Shown: positions 1 to 7,915 of the stretch, in pieces
How positions within the stretch are numbered: position 1 is the first letter of the stretch
Layout of the letters: every line of letters starts with the position of its first letter
Assembly: GCF_902506145.1 (NCBI RefSeq)
Contig: NZ_LR733520.1
Location: 3,053,015 to 3,117,014 of the forward strand
Source: Burkholderia sp. 8Y
Lineage (GTDB): Bacteria > Pseudomonadota > Gammaproteobacteria > Burkholderiales > Burkholderiaceae
Direction of reading: 5' to 3'
Length of the DNA stretch: 64,000 bases
Made by a program: the position numbers and the translations under genes
The notes under the pieces: model-generated
What the model saw: the letters and a program-made list of their open reading frames with translations, nothing else
The model's database searches: none
Told to the model about the DNA's origin: nothing

Positions 1-2
1 AT

Positions 3-593
3 GCGCTCAAAAAGCGCGACAGCTATTACCCGACGCTCGTCCCTTCGATGCCGCGCGAATTCCGCCGCATCCGCGAGGGCGACCGGCTGCGAATCGGTAC
101 GCGCGAGTGGCAAGTGGTGACGGGTTACGGCCATTCGCCGGAACACGTTGCGCTCTACTGCGCGGCCGACGAACTGCTCATTTCCGGCGACATGGTGCTG
201 CCGCGCATCTCGACGAACGTGTCGGTGTTCGCCATCGAGCCGGAAGGCAATCCGCTCGCGCTGTATCTGGAATCGCTCGCGCGCTATGAGACGATGCCCG
301 CCGGCGTGCTCGCATTGCCCTCGCACGGCAAGCCGTTTCGCGGCGTGAAGACGCGCATCGCGCAGCTTCGCGAGCATCATCGGGCGCGGCTCGCGGAAGT
401 GCGCGACGCGTGCGCTGCGAAGCCGTGCAGCGCCGCGGATATCGTGCCGATCATGTTCAGGCGCGCACTGGATCTTCATCAGATGACGTTCGCGCTCGGC
501 GAGGCGCTCGCGCATCTGCATGTGCTGTGGCTCGACGGCACGCTTTCACGCCGGACCGGCGATGACGGTGTGATCCGCTTCTCGCCGACCTGA
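3..593 (+). CDS. MBL-fold metallo-hydrolase, C-terminal part
   Basis: The reading frame is open from the first bases of the window, so this is the 3' part of a longer gene whose start lies upstream. The visible 196 residues hold the C-terminal half of a metallo-beta-lactamase fold: HSPEH (a late metal-ligand His motif), SGDMVLP (the bridging Asp region) and LPSHG (last metal His). A helical tail follows, of the kind seen after the MBL domain in lactonase/glyoxalase-II-like hydrolases. The family binds one or two Zn ions and hydrolyses esters or thioesters. The substrate cannot be named from this part. It runs towards the oppositely oriented binding protein downstream, 18 bp away. Confidence 0.8.
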   Translation, partial: ALKKRDSYYPTLVPSMPREFRRIREGDRLRIGTREWQVVTGYGHSPEHVALYCAADELLISGDMVLPRISTNVSVFAIEPEGNPLALYLESLARYETMPAGVLALPSHGKPFRGVKTRIAQLREHHRARLAEVRDACAAKPCSAADIVPIMFRRALDLHQMTFALGEALAHLHVLWLDGTLSRRTGDDGVIRFSPT

Positions 594-611
594 GCCATCG
601 CGCCAATCGCG

Positions 612-2207
612 TTACTGCACCGACACCGCGCCGAAGTTCTGCCGCCCGAACGGACTCACGTTATAGCCGCTGACGTTCGTGCGCGTGAGCGCGGCGGCGG
701 TCGGATACACGAGCGGAATCCACAGCGCCTGATCGTGGATGATCTTTTGCGCATCCACATACGCCTTCGTGCGCTTCGCGAGATCGGGCGTCGCCTTGCC
801 GTCCGCGATCAGCTTGTCCAGTTGCGGGTCGCAAAAGCGGGCGAAGTTGATGCCCGACTTCACCGCGTTGCAGCTGAATAGCGGCGACAGATAGTTGTCG
901 GGATCGCCGTTGTCGCCGGCCCAGCCCATGAACAGCATGTCGTGCTGGCCCTGCTTCGCTTCCTTGATCAGCTCGCCCCATTCGATCACTTTCACCTGCG
1001 CCTTCACGCCGATTTTCGCGAGGTCGGCTTGCAGCAGTTCCGCGCCCGCCTTCGGGTTCGGATTCAGCACGCTGCCATTCGGGCGCACCCAGATAGTCGT
1101 ATCGAAGCCGTTCGGCAAGCCTGCATCCGCCAGCAGCTTTTTCGCGCGATCCACGGAATACGGGTACGGCTGCACGTTCTTGTCGTAGCTCCACGTGTTC
1201 GGCGGATAGGGATTCACGGCGGGCGTCGCGGTGTTGTCGAAGACCGTCTTCATGTACGTCGTGCGATCGAACGCCATGTTCAGCGCCTGACGCACCTTCG
1301 GGTTGTCGAGCGGCTTCTTCTGCGTGTTGAGCGCGACGAACGCGGTCATGAACGCGGGCGTTTCGCTGACCTTGAGCGAGCTGTCCTTCTTCGCGTCGAG
1401 CACGTCCTGCGGCTTCGGCGAAAGCGCGATCTGACATTCGCCCGCCTTGATCTTCTGCGCGCGCACGGTGGCGTCGGGCGTGATCGCGTAGATGAGACGG
1501 TCGATCTTCGGCTTCGCGCCCCAGTACGACGGATTCACGTCGTAGCGGATGACGGCATCCTTCGTATAGCTTTTCAGCACGAAGGGACCGGTGCCAATGG
1601 GCTTGCTGTTCAGATCCACCTGCTTGTTCGCCTTCAGCAACTGGTCCGCGTATTGCGCCGAATAGATCGATGCGAAGCCCATCGTGAGAATCGGCACGAA
1701 GGTCGCGTTCGGCTCGTTCAGTTCGAACTTGACGGTGCGGTCATCCACTTTCGTCACGCTCTTGATCAGCTTGACGAGGCCCATCGACTGCGCGTGCGGA
1801 AAGCCGCTCGCGCCCGCAACCTTGTGCCACGGATTGCTCTCCGACAGCATGCGGTCGAACGTGAAGACGACGTCGTCGGCATCGAGCGGGCGCGTCGGCT
1901 TGAAGTAATCGGTGCTCTGGAACTGCACGTTCGGACGCAGATGGAACGTATAGGTCAAGCCATCGCTCGATACGTCCCATTTCTGCGCGAGCGACGGCGC
2001 GACTTTTTTCGCCGCTTCGTCGTAGGAGACGAGCGTGTTGAAGATGACGTCCGCCGATGCGTTCGTCGTGACGAGCGAATTGAACTGCACGACATCGAAG
2101 CCGTCCGGGCTCGATTCCGTGCAGACGGTGAGGGGCTTGGACTGCGCGAGCATGGGCGCGGCCATGACGAAGGCAGCGAGAAGGGCAGGCAAGCGTTTCA
2201 GGCGCAT
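612..2207 (-). CDS. Periplasmic dipeptide/oligopeptide-binding protein (DppA-like)
   Basis: This 531-aa protein is a family-5 extracellular solute-binding protein, the periplasmic receptor of a peptide or nickel ABC importer. It starts with a signal peptide (MRLKRL, hydrophobic core, cleavage after MLAQS). The usual family-5 landmarks follow, such as the KVAPSLAQKWDVS and TYTFHLRPNVQF regions and a DGDPDNYLSPLFSC segment near residue 430, typical of DppA-like proteins. The ATG at 2207 was chosen because GGAGA lies just upstream and the signal peptide starts exactly there; the frame stays open further upstream but without a signal-like sequence. No permease or ATPase genes adjoin it in the window, so it is either an orphan receptor or its transporter is encoded elsewhere. 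Confidence 0.88.
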   Translation of the reverse strand: MRLKRLPALLAAFVMAAPMLAQSKPLTVCTESSPDGFDVVQFNSLVTTNASADVIFNTLVSYDEAAKKVAPSLAQKWDVSSDGLTYTFHLRPNVQFQSTDYFKPTRPLDADDVVFTFDRMLSESNPWHKVAGASGFPHAQSMGLVKLIKSVTKVDDRTVKFELNEPNATFVPILTMGFASIYSAQYADQLLKANKQVDLNSKPIGTGPFVLKSYTKDAVIRYDVNPSYWGAKPKIDRLIYAITPDATVRAQKIKAGECQIALSPKPQDVLDAKKDSSLKVSETPAFMTAFVALNTQKKPLDNPKVRQALNMAFDRTTYMKTVFDNTATPAVNPYPPNTWSYDKNVQPYPYSVDRAKKLLADAGLPNGFDTTIWVRPNGSVLNPNPKAGAELLQADLAKIGVKAQVKVIEWGELIKEAKQGQHDMLFMGWAGDNGDPDNYLSPLFSCNAVKSGINFARFCDPQLDKLIADGKATPDLAKRTKAYVDAQKIIHDQALWIPLVYPTAAALTRTNVSGYNVSPFGRQNFGAVSVQ

Positions 2208-2450
2208 GGGTTCTCCGGTCGACGGGAGCGCGCTTCTTTTGCGTGCTCCGTGAATCACACATCGTTTGTTGTTATTGCTCGATAAAACCAGTCGCGCGAT
2301 GCCGAGCAAGCACCGCGCCCGCGCGGGTAGCTTAGCGAACGCGCGCGAGCACGACAACGAACGCTTGCGCATACCGATATGCCGGGCCTGCTGGATCGGC
2401 TTGCCCGAGCGGCTTGCCGAACGCGGCGCGTCACGCTACACTGCCCCGGT

Positions 2451-2553
2451 CTTTGGGGAGTAGCCTTCCTTCCGTTTGCGAAGGAGAACGCGTCAACATC
2501 CTCGGCTCTGCTGCCGTGGCGCGTTCGACCGGTCCGGTTTGGCGAGACCAATG
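2451..2553 (+). promoter_or_regulatory. yybP-ykoY (Mn2+) riboswitch aptamer candidate
   Basis: The stretch holds the two signature strings of the yybP-ykoY RNA: TTGGGGAGTAGC beginning at 2453 and GCGTCAACAT ending at 2499. It closes with GGCGAGACCAA (2541-2551). TTGG at 2453-2456 can pair with CCAA at 2548-2551 as P1, and CCTTC/GAAGG around a loop forms the next helix. The family is known to bind Mn2+ and to control Mn exporters and related membrane proteins. It lies 160 bp upstream of a cation exchanger gene on the same strand, which fits. I recognised the motif by eye and did not run a covariance model. Confidence 0.8.
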
Positions 2554-2615
2554 ATGCGTCATGTCGTTCCTGGTCGGACGGCGCGTGGCGCATCATGGTT
2601 CGCTGACGTCCGACC
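2551..2615 (+). promoter_or_regulatory. Mutually exclusive stems after the aptamer (expression platform)
   Basis: ATGATGCG at 2551-2558 is complementary to CGCATCAT at 2589-2596, and GGTCGGACG at 2572-2580 is complementary to CGTCCGACC at 2607-2615. The two helices cross and cannot form together. The first also borrows the last base of the aptamer P1 stem. This is the layout expected of a riboswitch switching region. No T-run follows the second stem, so control by translation or by Rho is more likely than an intrinsic terminator. Confidence 0.6.
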
Positions 2616-2712
2616 GTGGAATCATCGTGTCCCCACAACTCCAACATCTCTTTCTTTTGCGCACGAGCATTGGCCGTGCGCTGTCGCCGCATCGTTTCAT
2701 GCGAGGTGCCGC

Positions 2713-3723
2713 ATGACGATGCTCTTCCTCGAACTCGCGTTGATGCTCGCGATCATCCTGATCGCCTCGGAGCTTTTCACTAACGCGCTCGAACATCTCG
2801 GCGAGCGGCTCGGCATTTCCGAAGGCGTGACGGGCTCGCTTTTCGCGGCAGTGGGCACGGCCTTGCCGGAAACGACAGTGCCGATCATCGCGCTCCTTGG
2901 CGGCACGGCGAGCCGCGCGGTCAACGAGGAAATTGGCGTCGGCGCGATTCTCGGCGCACCGCTGATGCTCGCGACGCTTTCCACGTTCCTGATGACGCTC
3001 GCCATCGTGAAATCGCGCGGCTTGCGCGGCGTGATCGAACCGGAGCGCAGCGGCTTCACGCGCGATCTGAACTTCTTCCTGTTCGCCTTTCTGATCGCGG
3101 CCGGCGCGATGTTCGTGCCGCACCACGCATGGCAAGTGCGCGCGCTCTTCGCGGCGGGGCTCGTCGGGCTGTACGTGATCTATGTGATCTCGACGTTCCG
3201 CGCATCGGCGAATCTCGTCGAAAGCGGACACGGGACCGAAGCGCCCGAAGCGCTCTTCATTTCGCGCGTCGGTTTGAAGACGAATCTCGGCTCGATCATG
3301 CTGCAGTTCCTGATCGGCATCGTGCTGCTGGTGGGCGGCGCGAAGGGCTTCATCCACGGCGTCGAGGGCGTTTCGGAGGCGCTGGGCGTATCGGCGCTGC
3401 TGCTGTCGCTCATCGTCATCCCGATTGCGACGGAACTGCCTGAGAAGGTCAACAGCATTCTCTGGGCGCGGCGCGGCAAGGACACGCTCGCGTTTGGCAA
3501 CATCACCGGCGCGATGGTTTTTCAGGGCACGTTGCTGCCGTCTATCGGCATCATGTTGACGCCGTGGGAGCCGCGCGTGGAAGTGCTGACCGGCGTGCTC
3601 ATCACGCTCCTGGCGGCGGCGTGGCTGCGCTTCAATGCAAGAGGGAAGGGTGTGGCGCTTTGGGCGCTGCTCGGCAACGGCGTGCTGTATGCGGCTTATC
3701 TGACGCTGACGCTCGGGCGCTGA
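2713..3723 (+). CDS. Ca2+/cation antiporter (CaCA family) under a Mn2+ riboswitch
   Basis: The 336-aa membrane protein carries two inverted alpha repeats of the sodium/calcium exchanger family. The first is near residues 15-60 (SELFTNALEHLGERL, then GTALPETTVP). The second is near 235-290 (IPIATELPEKVNSILWA, then GNITGAMVFQG). About ten hydrophobic segments are visible. The glutamates in GTxLPE and ATELPE are the usual ion-binding residues. The ATG at 2713 follows a GAGG box at 2703-2706, and the first membrane helix begins at once. Because a Mn2+-type riboswitch precedes it, the physiological substrate may be Mn2+ rather than Ca2+; that is inference. It is a single-gene unit with terminators behind it. 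Confidence 0.88.
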   Translation: MTMLFLELALMLAIILIASELFTNALEHLGERLGISEGVTGSLFAAVGTALPETTVPIIALLGGTASRAVNEEIGVGAILGAPLMLATLSTFLMTLAIVKSRGLRGVIEPERSGFTRDLNFFLFAFLIAAGAMFVPHHAWQVRALFAAGLVGLYVIYVISTFRASANLVESGHGTEAPEALFISRVGLKTNLGSIMLQFLIGIVLLVGGAKGFIHGVEGVSEALGVSALLLSLIVIPIATELPEKVNSILWARRGKDTLAFGNITGAMVFQGTLLPSIGIMLTPWEPRVEVLTGVLITLLAAAWLRFNARGKGVALWALLGNGVLYAAYLTLTLGR

Positions 3724-3725
3724 GA

Positions 3726-3752
3726 AATAAAAATGCCCGCAAGAGCGGGCAT
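3726..3752 (-). terminator. Rho-independent terminator, minus strand
   Basis: ATGCCCGC (3733-3740) pairs perfectly with GCGGGCAT (3745-3752) around a four-base loop. Read on the minus strand the stem is followed by TTTTTATTTC, a good U-tract. It can end fliT-side transcription and the candidate small RNA just before the stop codon of the exchanger gene. Confidence 0.85.
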
Positions 3753-3767
3753 CGAAGAGTAAAGCAG

Positions 3768-3805
3768 CGCGCCGTCGAAACCGGCGCGTCGTTCTTTTTG
3801 TTCTT
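3768..3805 (+). terminator. Rho-independent terminator, plus strand
   Basis: CGCGCCG (3768-3774) pairs with CGGCGCG (3782-3788), followed by GTTCTTTTTGTTCTT. It ends transcription of the cation exchanger gene before it meets the convergent flagellar genes. Confidence 0.8.
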
Positions 3806-3812
3806 AGATTAA

Positions 3813-3839
3813 TTAACGGCGCTTGCGGGGAAAACTTTA
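3813..3839 (-). promoter_or_regulatory. Sigma-28 (FliA) promoter inside the end of fliT
   Basis: On the minus strand TAAAGTTT (3839-3832) is followed, after exactly 11 bases, by GCCGTTAA (3820-3813). The enterobacterial FliA consensus is TAAAGTTT-N11-GCCGATAA, so 15 of 16 positions match. The fliT stop codon TAA forms the first three bases of the -35 element. No gene lies downstream on this strand before the terminator at 3733-3752. Confidence 0.75.
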
Positions 3840-4136
3840 GAACCGCGCCGCCTGTTGGTAGCGGCTCGCGGCTTTGGCGCCATCCATCGAGCGGCGATAC
3901 GCCGCTGCCAGCGTCGTCTGTGCCGTCCGCGCGCGTGCAGTGACTGCATCGATGCTTGCCTGGATCTTGCGAATGACGGCGAGCGCGTCCGCCGGCTGAT
4001 CGGCTTGCAGCGCCATCACAAGCGGAGCACGCTTCGCGTCGATTTCGGCGGCACGCGCCCAGTCGCCGTTGTTCACGGCTGCTTCGATCGCCTCGGTCAG
4101 CGACCACGCGTTCTCGATCAATTCTTGCTGGTTCAT
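3837..4136 (-). CDS. fliT: Flagellar export chaperone FliT
   Basis: This 99-aa, mostly alpha-helical protein has the size and sequence style of FliT (start MNQQELIENAWSLTEAIE). FliT is the cytoplasmic chaperone of the filament cap FliD. In enterobacteria it also binds FlhC within FlhD4C2 and lowers class 2 transcription; whether it does so here is unclear because no flhC is seen next to flhD. It lies 15 bp behind fliD on the same strand and is surely co-transcribed with it. The last codons overlap a sigma-28 promoter. Confidence 0.85.
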   Translation of the reverse strand: MNQQELIENAWSLTEAIEAAVNNGDWARAAEIDAKRAPLVMALQADQPADALAVIRKIQASIDAVTARARTAQTTLAAAYRRSMDGAKAASRYQQAARF

Positions 4137-4151
4137 CCTGAGTCTCCGCCT

Positions 4152-5693
4152 TTACTTCGAGTTCGTCGCCAGCGCGCCGGCGCTGTTGGTGCCGCCGAAG
4201 AGCGCAGTCAGGTAGCTGCCCTGCGTCGCCATCTGCGACATCAGCGTGTTGAGCGCCGTGAACTGCGCGTTGTACGACGTCGTCAATTGCTGCGTGTAAG
4301 CGGTGAGCTGCGTCTGCTGATCGGCGATGCTCGACAGGTCCGCGTTGAGCGCGGTCGTGCGCGTGTCGATGACGCCGCCCGTCTGCAGGAACGACGTCAG
4401 GCTGGTGTTCAATTGCGCGGCCACGCCGTTGGTCGAATTGAACAGCGAAGCGACCTTGCCGGTGTTGTTCGTGAGCGCAGTCGTGAGCGCGTCTTCATCG
4501 GTCTTGAGCGAACCGTCCGGTTGCAGCGCGATGCCGATCGACGCCAGGTTGACCTGGCTCGTGCCGGTTCCGACAGCCTTGCTGATGGTGCTCGCGATCG
4601 TGTTCTTGATCGTGTTCATCATCGAATCGCCGAGCAGCGCGCCGCCTTGCGAGCCTGCCGACTGCGTCGAATCGAACGACGTCAGCGACGATACCGTGCT
4701 GATGTAGTTGTTGTATGCCGTGACGAACGCGTCGATGGTCGTCTTCTGGCCGCTCACGTCCTGACCGATCGTGAGCGTCTGCGACGTGCCGACCGAGTCC
4801 GACGTGAGCGTCATGTTCACGCCCGTGATGGCGTTGCTGATCGAATTGGTCGCGCTCGAAACGGCCGTCCCCGCGATGGTCAGATTCGCGTCCTGGCCCG
4901 CCGTGTTCTGCGTCCAGTTGGCCGACGCGCCGATCGACGTTTGCGCGGGCGTGGTGATCGTCTTGGTCGGATCGTTGGGATCGGTCGTCGTGCTCGCGGC
5001 GACGTTCGTCGTGGTGACGGCGAGCTTGTTGATCGACGACGTGCTGTCGTCAGCATTGACCGCGACGTTGATGCCGTTGGACAGACCCGTCGACGAGGAG
5101 CGCAGCACGAGGTGCGCGCCGTCCGTGCCGTTGACGATGGTCGCCGTGACGCCTGGATTGTCCGACGCCGAATTGATCGCCGAGGCGATGCCCGACAGCG
5201 TGTCGTTGCTGCTGTCGATCTTGATCGTGCTGCTCTTGCCGTTGACGCTGAGCGTCATCGAGCCGGTGCCCAGCGTATCGGTCGACTGGAAGGCGCCCGA
5301 CGTGATCGACTGCGACGTCGCGATGTTCTGCACGCTCACAGCGTAGCTGCCCGTCACCGCGCCGCTCGCCGCGGAGGCCGACAGCCCCTTGCCGTCGGCG
5401 GTGGCGGTGAACTGCGAGAGCGTCGTGCCGTTCGCGAGATTCGCGAGCGAGCTTTGCAGCAGCGAGAGAATCGACTTCAGCGTGCCGATCGCGGTGAGCT
5501 GCGTGTTGTCGGTCGTTTTCTTGCTGTTGAGTGCGTCCGTCTGGCCCGCGACTTTCGAGTTGACGATCGCGCTCACGAGCGAGTTCACGTCCATCGTCGA
5601 GTTCGTGGAGCCGCTGATGATGGACTGCGCGGCCTGCTGGACGGCGCTCGTCGGATCGACAGTGGAACCCGTTGTCGTGGCTACGGTGGTCAT
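4152..5693 (-). CDS. fliD: Flagellar filament capping protein FliD (HAP2)
   Basis: The 513-aa protein is Ser/Thr/Ala/Gly-rich and Cys-free, as exported axial proteins are. The N-terminal FliD domain (DVNSLVSAIVNSKVAGQTDALNSK and onward, residues about 35-140) and a C-terminal coiled region (LSSIADQQTQLTAYTQQLTTSYNAQFTALNTLMSQM) match FliD. It forms the cap at the filament tip and helps flagellin subunits fold into place. GGAG lies eight bases before the ATG. No clear sigma-28 promoter was seen just upstream, so it may depend on read-through from fliC. Confidence 0.93.
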   Translation of the reverse strand: MTTVATTTGSTVDPTSAVQQAAQSIISGSTNSTMDVNSLVSAIVNSKVAGQTDALNSKKTTDNTQLTAIGTLKSILSLLQSSLANLANGTTLSQFTATADGKGLSASAASGAVTGSYAVSVQNIATSQSITSGAFQSTDTLGTGSMTLSVNGKSSTIKIDSSNDTLSGIASAINSASDNPGVTATIVNGTDGAHLVLRSSSTGLSNGINVAVNADDSTSSINKLAVTTTNVAASTTTDPNDPTKTITTPAQTSIGASANWTQNTAGQDANLTIAGTAVSSATNSISNAITGVNMTLTSDSVGTSQTLTIGQDVSGQKTTIDAFVTAYNNYISTVSSLTSFDSTQSAGSQGGALLGDSMMNTIKNTIASTISKAVGTGTSQVNLASIGIALQPDGSLKTDEDALTTALTNNTGKVASLFNSTNGVAAQLNTSLTSFLQTGGVIDTRTTALNADLSSIADQQTQLTAYTQQLTTSYNAQFTALNTLMSQMATQGSYLTALFGGTNSAGALATNSK

Positions 5694-5824
5694 GTGTACT
5701 CCGGTGCTTACGCGTTCGCGATCGTTCGAATTGGGCGGGAGTCGTCATCTCCCGGAAACGCGCACAGGGAGACGAGCTCCCCGGGCGCTGACTGCGGTGC
5801 TTCTTGTGCGGCTATTTCTACAGC

Positions 5825-5852
5825 GGCGCGCATTGAACGGCGAATGCGCGCC
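5825..5852 (-). terminator. Perfect 10-bp inverted repeat after fliC
   Basis: GGCGCGCATT (5825-5834) and AATGCGCGCC (5843-5852) form a perfect stem with an eight-base loop, 19 bp behind the fliC stop codon. No U-tract follows on the minus strand, so it is more likely a 3'-end stabiliser or attenuator between fliC and fliD than a full terminator. Confidence 0.55.
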
Positions 5853-5870
5853 TTACAACGTCGGCAATGC

Positions 5871-7001
5871 TTAGCCGAGGAGCTTCAGAACCTGCTGGGG
5901 CATCGAGTTCGCTTGAGCCAGCACCGAGATACCAGCTTGTTGCAGCACTTGAGCCTTCGACAGATTCGCGGTTTCCTGCGCGAAGTTCGCGTCGGTGACC
6001 TGCGATTGTGCCGACGACAGGTTCGTCGCTTGTTGCGTCTGCGTGGCGGCGATCGACGTGAAGCGGTTTTGCGCGGCGCCCAGGTTTGCCTGAATGGCGT
6101 TGACCGAGTTCAGCGCGTTGTCGATCGCTTCGATCGCACCGTTGGCGCCATTGGTCGTGCTGATGTCGATGGCGGAAACGAGCGGCGGCTTGTTGTTCGA
6201 GTTGAGCGACGCGAGTTGCGTGGTTTGCGCGCTCGTTGCACCGCTCGGCGTCTGGAACGCGATCGAACCGGGGGTCGTGCCCGAAGCAGCCGTCACGGAG
6301 AGTTCCGAAGCGGTTGCCACGCCGGACGAGATCGCCTGGTTGTTCTGGTCCGTGAACGAGAAGCCGCCCTTGCCGTCGGCGAGAACGTTGATCGTCGTGA
6401 TTGCTGCCGTGCCGGTCGTTGCCGCGCCCGCTGCGTCGAGGCTCAGGCCCGTGATCGAACCGATTGCCGTGCCCGACTGTGCGAAACCGCCGCCGATCTT
6501 GGCCGACGACACGTTCTGGCTCAGGTCGACCGAGATCGTCTGGCCGACGTTCGCGCCAACCTGGAAGCTCACCACGCCTGCGGAACCGTCCAGCACGTTC
6601 GTGCCGTTGTAGGTCGTTTGCGATGCAATGCGGTTCACTTCAGCGATACGCTGCGAGACTTCCTTTTGCAGCGCGGTCTGGTCGCTCGGCGACAGCGAGC
6701 CGGTTGCCGACTGAACAGCCAGCTGGCGGATACGCTGGAGGTTGTCCGTGATCTGGCTAAGACCGCTCGATGCCGTTTGCGTCATCGACACGCCGTCGTT
6801 CGCATTCGACACGCCTTGGTTCAGGCCGTTGATCTGCGAGGTCATGCGGGAAGCGATGGCCTGGCCGGCTGCGTCGTCAGCCGCGCTGTTGATGCGCTTG
6901 CCCGACGAAAGACGCGTGATGGCCGACGACAGTGCGCTTTGCGTGCCGTTCAGGTTTTGCTGGGCGACCAGCGAGTTGATGTTGCTGTTGATACCGATCA
7001 T
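5871..7001 (-). CDS. fliC: Flagellin (filament subunit)
   Basis: This 376-aa flagellin is the main filament protein. The N-terminal D0/D1 region (MIGINSNINSLVAQQNLNG, then RLSSGKRINSAADDAAGQAIA) and the C-terminal D1/D0 region (ANFAQETANLSKAQVLQQAG to VLKLLG) are canonical. The variable middle (about residues 170-280) is short and rich in Ser, Thr, Ala and Gly, leaving many possible O-glycosylation sites. The ATG at 7001 is preferred over a TTG two codons earlier because GGAG lies seven bases before it and flagellins begin M-x-GINSN. It is driven by the sigma-28 promoter at 7086-7113, about 80 bp upstream. A glycosylation island follows directly on the upstream side. Confidence 0.96.
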   Translation of the reverse strand: MIGINSNINSLVAQQNLNGTQSALSSAITRLSSGKRINSAADDAAGQAIASRMTSQINGLNQGVSNANDGVSMTQTASSGLSQITDNLQRIRQLAVQSATGSLSPSDQTALQKEVSQRIAEVNRIASQTTYNGTNVLDGSAGVVSFQVGANVGQTISVDLSQNVSSAKIGGGFAQSGTAIGSITGLSLDAAGAATTGTAAITTINVLADGKGGFSFTDQNNQAISSGVATASELSVTAASGTTPGSIAFQTPSGATSAQTTQLASLNSNNKPPLVSAIDISTTNGANGAIEAIDNALNSVNAIQANLGAAQNRFTSIAATQTQQATNLSSAQSQVTDANFAQETANLSKAQVLQQAGISVLAQANSMPQQVLKLLG

Positions 7002-7085
7002 TTTCAATCTCCAAGGGTCTGGCGCTGTATCTCAGACAACGCCGTTTTTGGTCGGGGCGGCTAGTTGCTTGGCCGCTTGTTTAGG

Positions 7086-7113
7086 TTTTCGGCGGCGTTC
7101 GAAGAAAACTTTA
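7086..7113 (-). promoter_or_regulatory. Sigma-28 promoter of fliC
   Basis: On the minus strand TAAAGTTT (7113-7106) matches the FliA -35 element exactly. GCCGAAAA (7093-7086) is the -10 element, 12 bases further; the consensus spacing is 11. It points at fliC and leaves a leader of roughly 80 nt. Confidence 0.8.
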
Positions 7114-7219
7114 GGCTCGACGTTGAGGCAATTCGGAAATTTTTCGGACGATGCCTCGCGCGGTTTGCGCCGCCCGGCTGCGCGTGCGCGCGCCGGGTAG
7201 AACGCCCGCGCCACATCGG

Positions 7220-7915
7220 TCAAACGAGATCGAATTCGCCTAACATGGCTTTGACTTGGTCAGCCGGGTTGAACATCAAGAGGTCGAGAATGGAAAGCCA
7301 GGGCACGAACGGCTCGCCGAACTGCCGGTATTCGAGCGGGCGCGGTTGCAAAAACCGCAGCTCGATTCCGCGTTCGGCGAAATCCGGCGCCGAATAAAGC
7401 GCGGTGCCGCCGATTGCGTTGATATACGTCGTCGCGCCGAGTGCGCCGCATATCGCCAGCACCTTGTCCTGCGCGCGAAGCGAATGGTCGATCGGCAATG
7501 TCGATGAAACGACGATCCGCGTGTCGAGCGACAGCCTTTCGTTTGTCGCGCGAATCGAGTGATGCAGGAAATGGAAAAGATTGCGGTCTTCATGCTCGAC
7601 GCATTCGCGCAGCAATTCGAAGCCTTGCGCGAAATGCGGCGCGCGCCGATACGCACCCTGTATCTGATTGAGCAGCTTCTGCCGGTCGAACGAAGGCGCG
7701 ATGAAGCGCGCGACGACATCGAGCGAATCCGAATCGTTGACGAGCGGAATGCTGAAATACGCATCGCCGCCGTTTTGCAAAAAGCGATTCCGATTGAACC
7801 AGCCTTTCTTCGTGTATTTGATATTGTCGTAGACGACGAACACGTCCACTGCCCCGATCAGCTGAAAGTAGCCGATATAGGGCAGGAAGTAAGGCTGCAT
7901 GATCGCGACTTTCAT
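7220..7915 (-). CDS. WbqC-family protein
   Basis: The 231-aa protein begins MKVAIMQPYFLPYIGYFQLI, the N-terminal signature of the WbqC-like family (PF08889). The family is found in O-antigen and flagellar glycan loci. Its biochemical role is not firmly established, although a part in sugar modification such as N-acylation has been suggested from context. The ATG at 7915 shares four bases (ATGA) with the methyltransferase stop codon, which fixes the start and indicates translational coupling. It is the last gene of the island, 107 bp from the -35 element of the fliC promoter. Confidence 0.85.
   Translation of the reverse strand: MKVAIMQPYFLPYIGYFQLIGAVDVFVVYDNIKYTKKGWFNRNRFLQNGGDAYFSIPLVNDSDSLDVVARFIAPSFDRQKLLNQIQGAYRRAPHFAQGFELLRECVEHEDRNLFHFLHHSIRATNERLSLDTRIVVSSTLPIDHSLRAQDKVLAICGALGATTYINAIGGTALYSAPDFAERGIELRFLQPRPLEYRQFGEPFVPWLSILDLLMFNPADQVKAMLGEFDLV

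Larger units (their letters stand above)
3726..3806 (-). ncRNA. Candidate sigma-28-dependent small RNA (~80 nt)
   Basis: A near-consensus sigma-28 promoter ends at 3813 and reads away from fliT. The predicted transcript starts near 3806 and would end in the U-tract at about 3726. It would contain two stem-loops: the GC-rich stem at 3768-3788 and the terminator stem at 3733-3752. The 5' end is an A-rich single-stranded segment (AAGAACAAAAAGAAC), the kind of region a base-pairing sRNA uses. No open reading frame of note is present. This is inference from promoter plus terminator spacing, without expression data. Confidence 0.5.

Noticed and set aside
3855..7064. A 1069-codon open frame on the plus strand
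   Set aside because: It is antisense to fliT, fliD and fliC, very rich in Arg, and exists because the GC-rich codon bias leaves opposite frames open.
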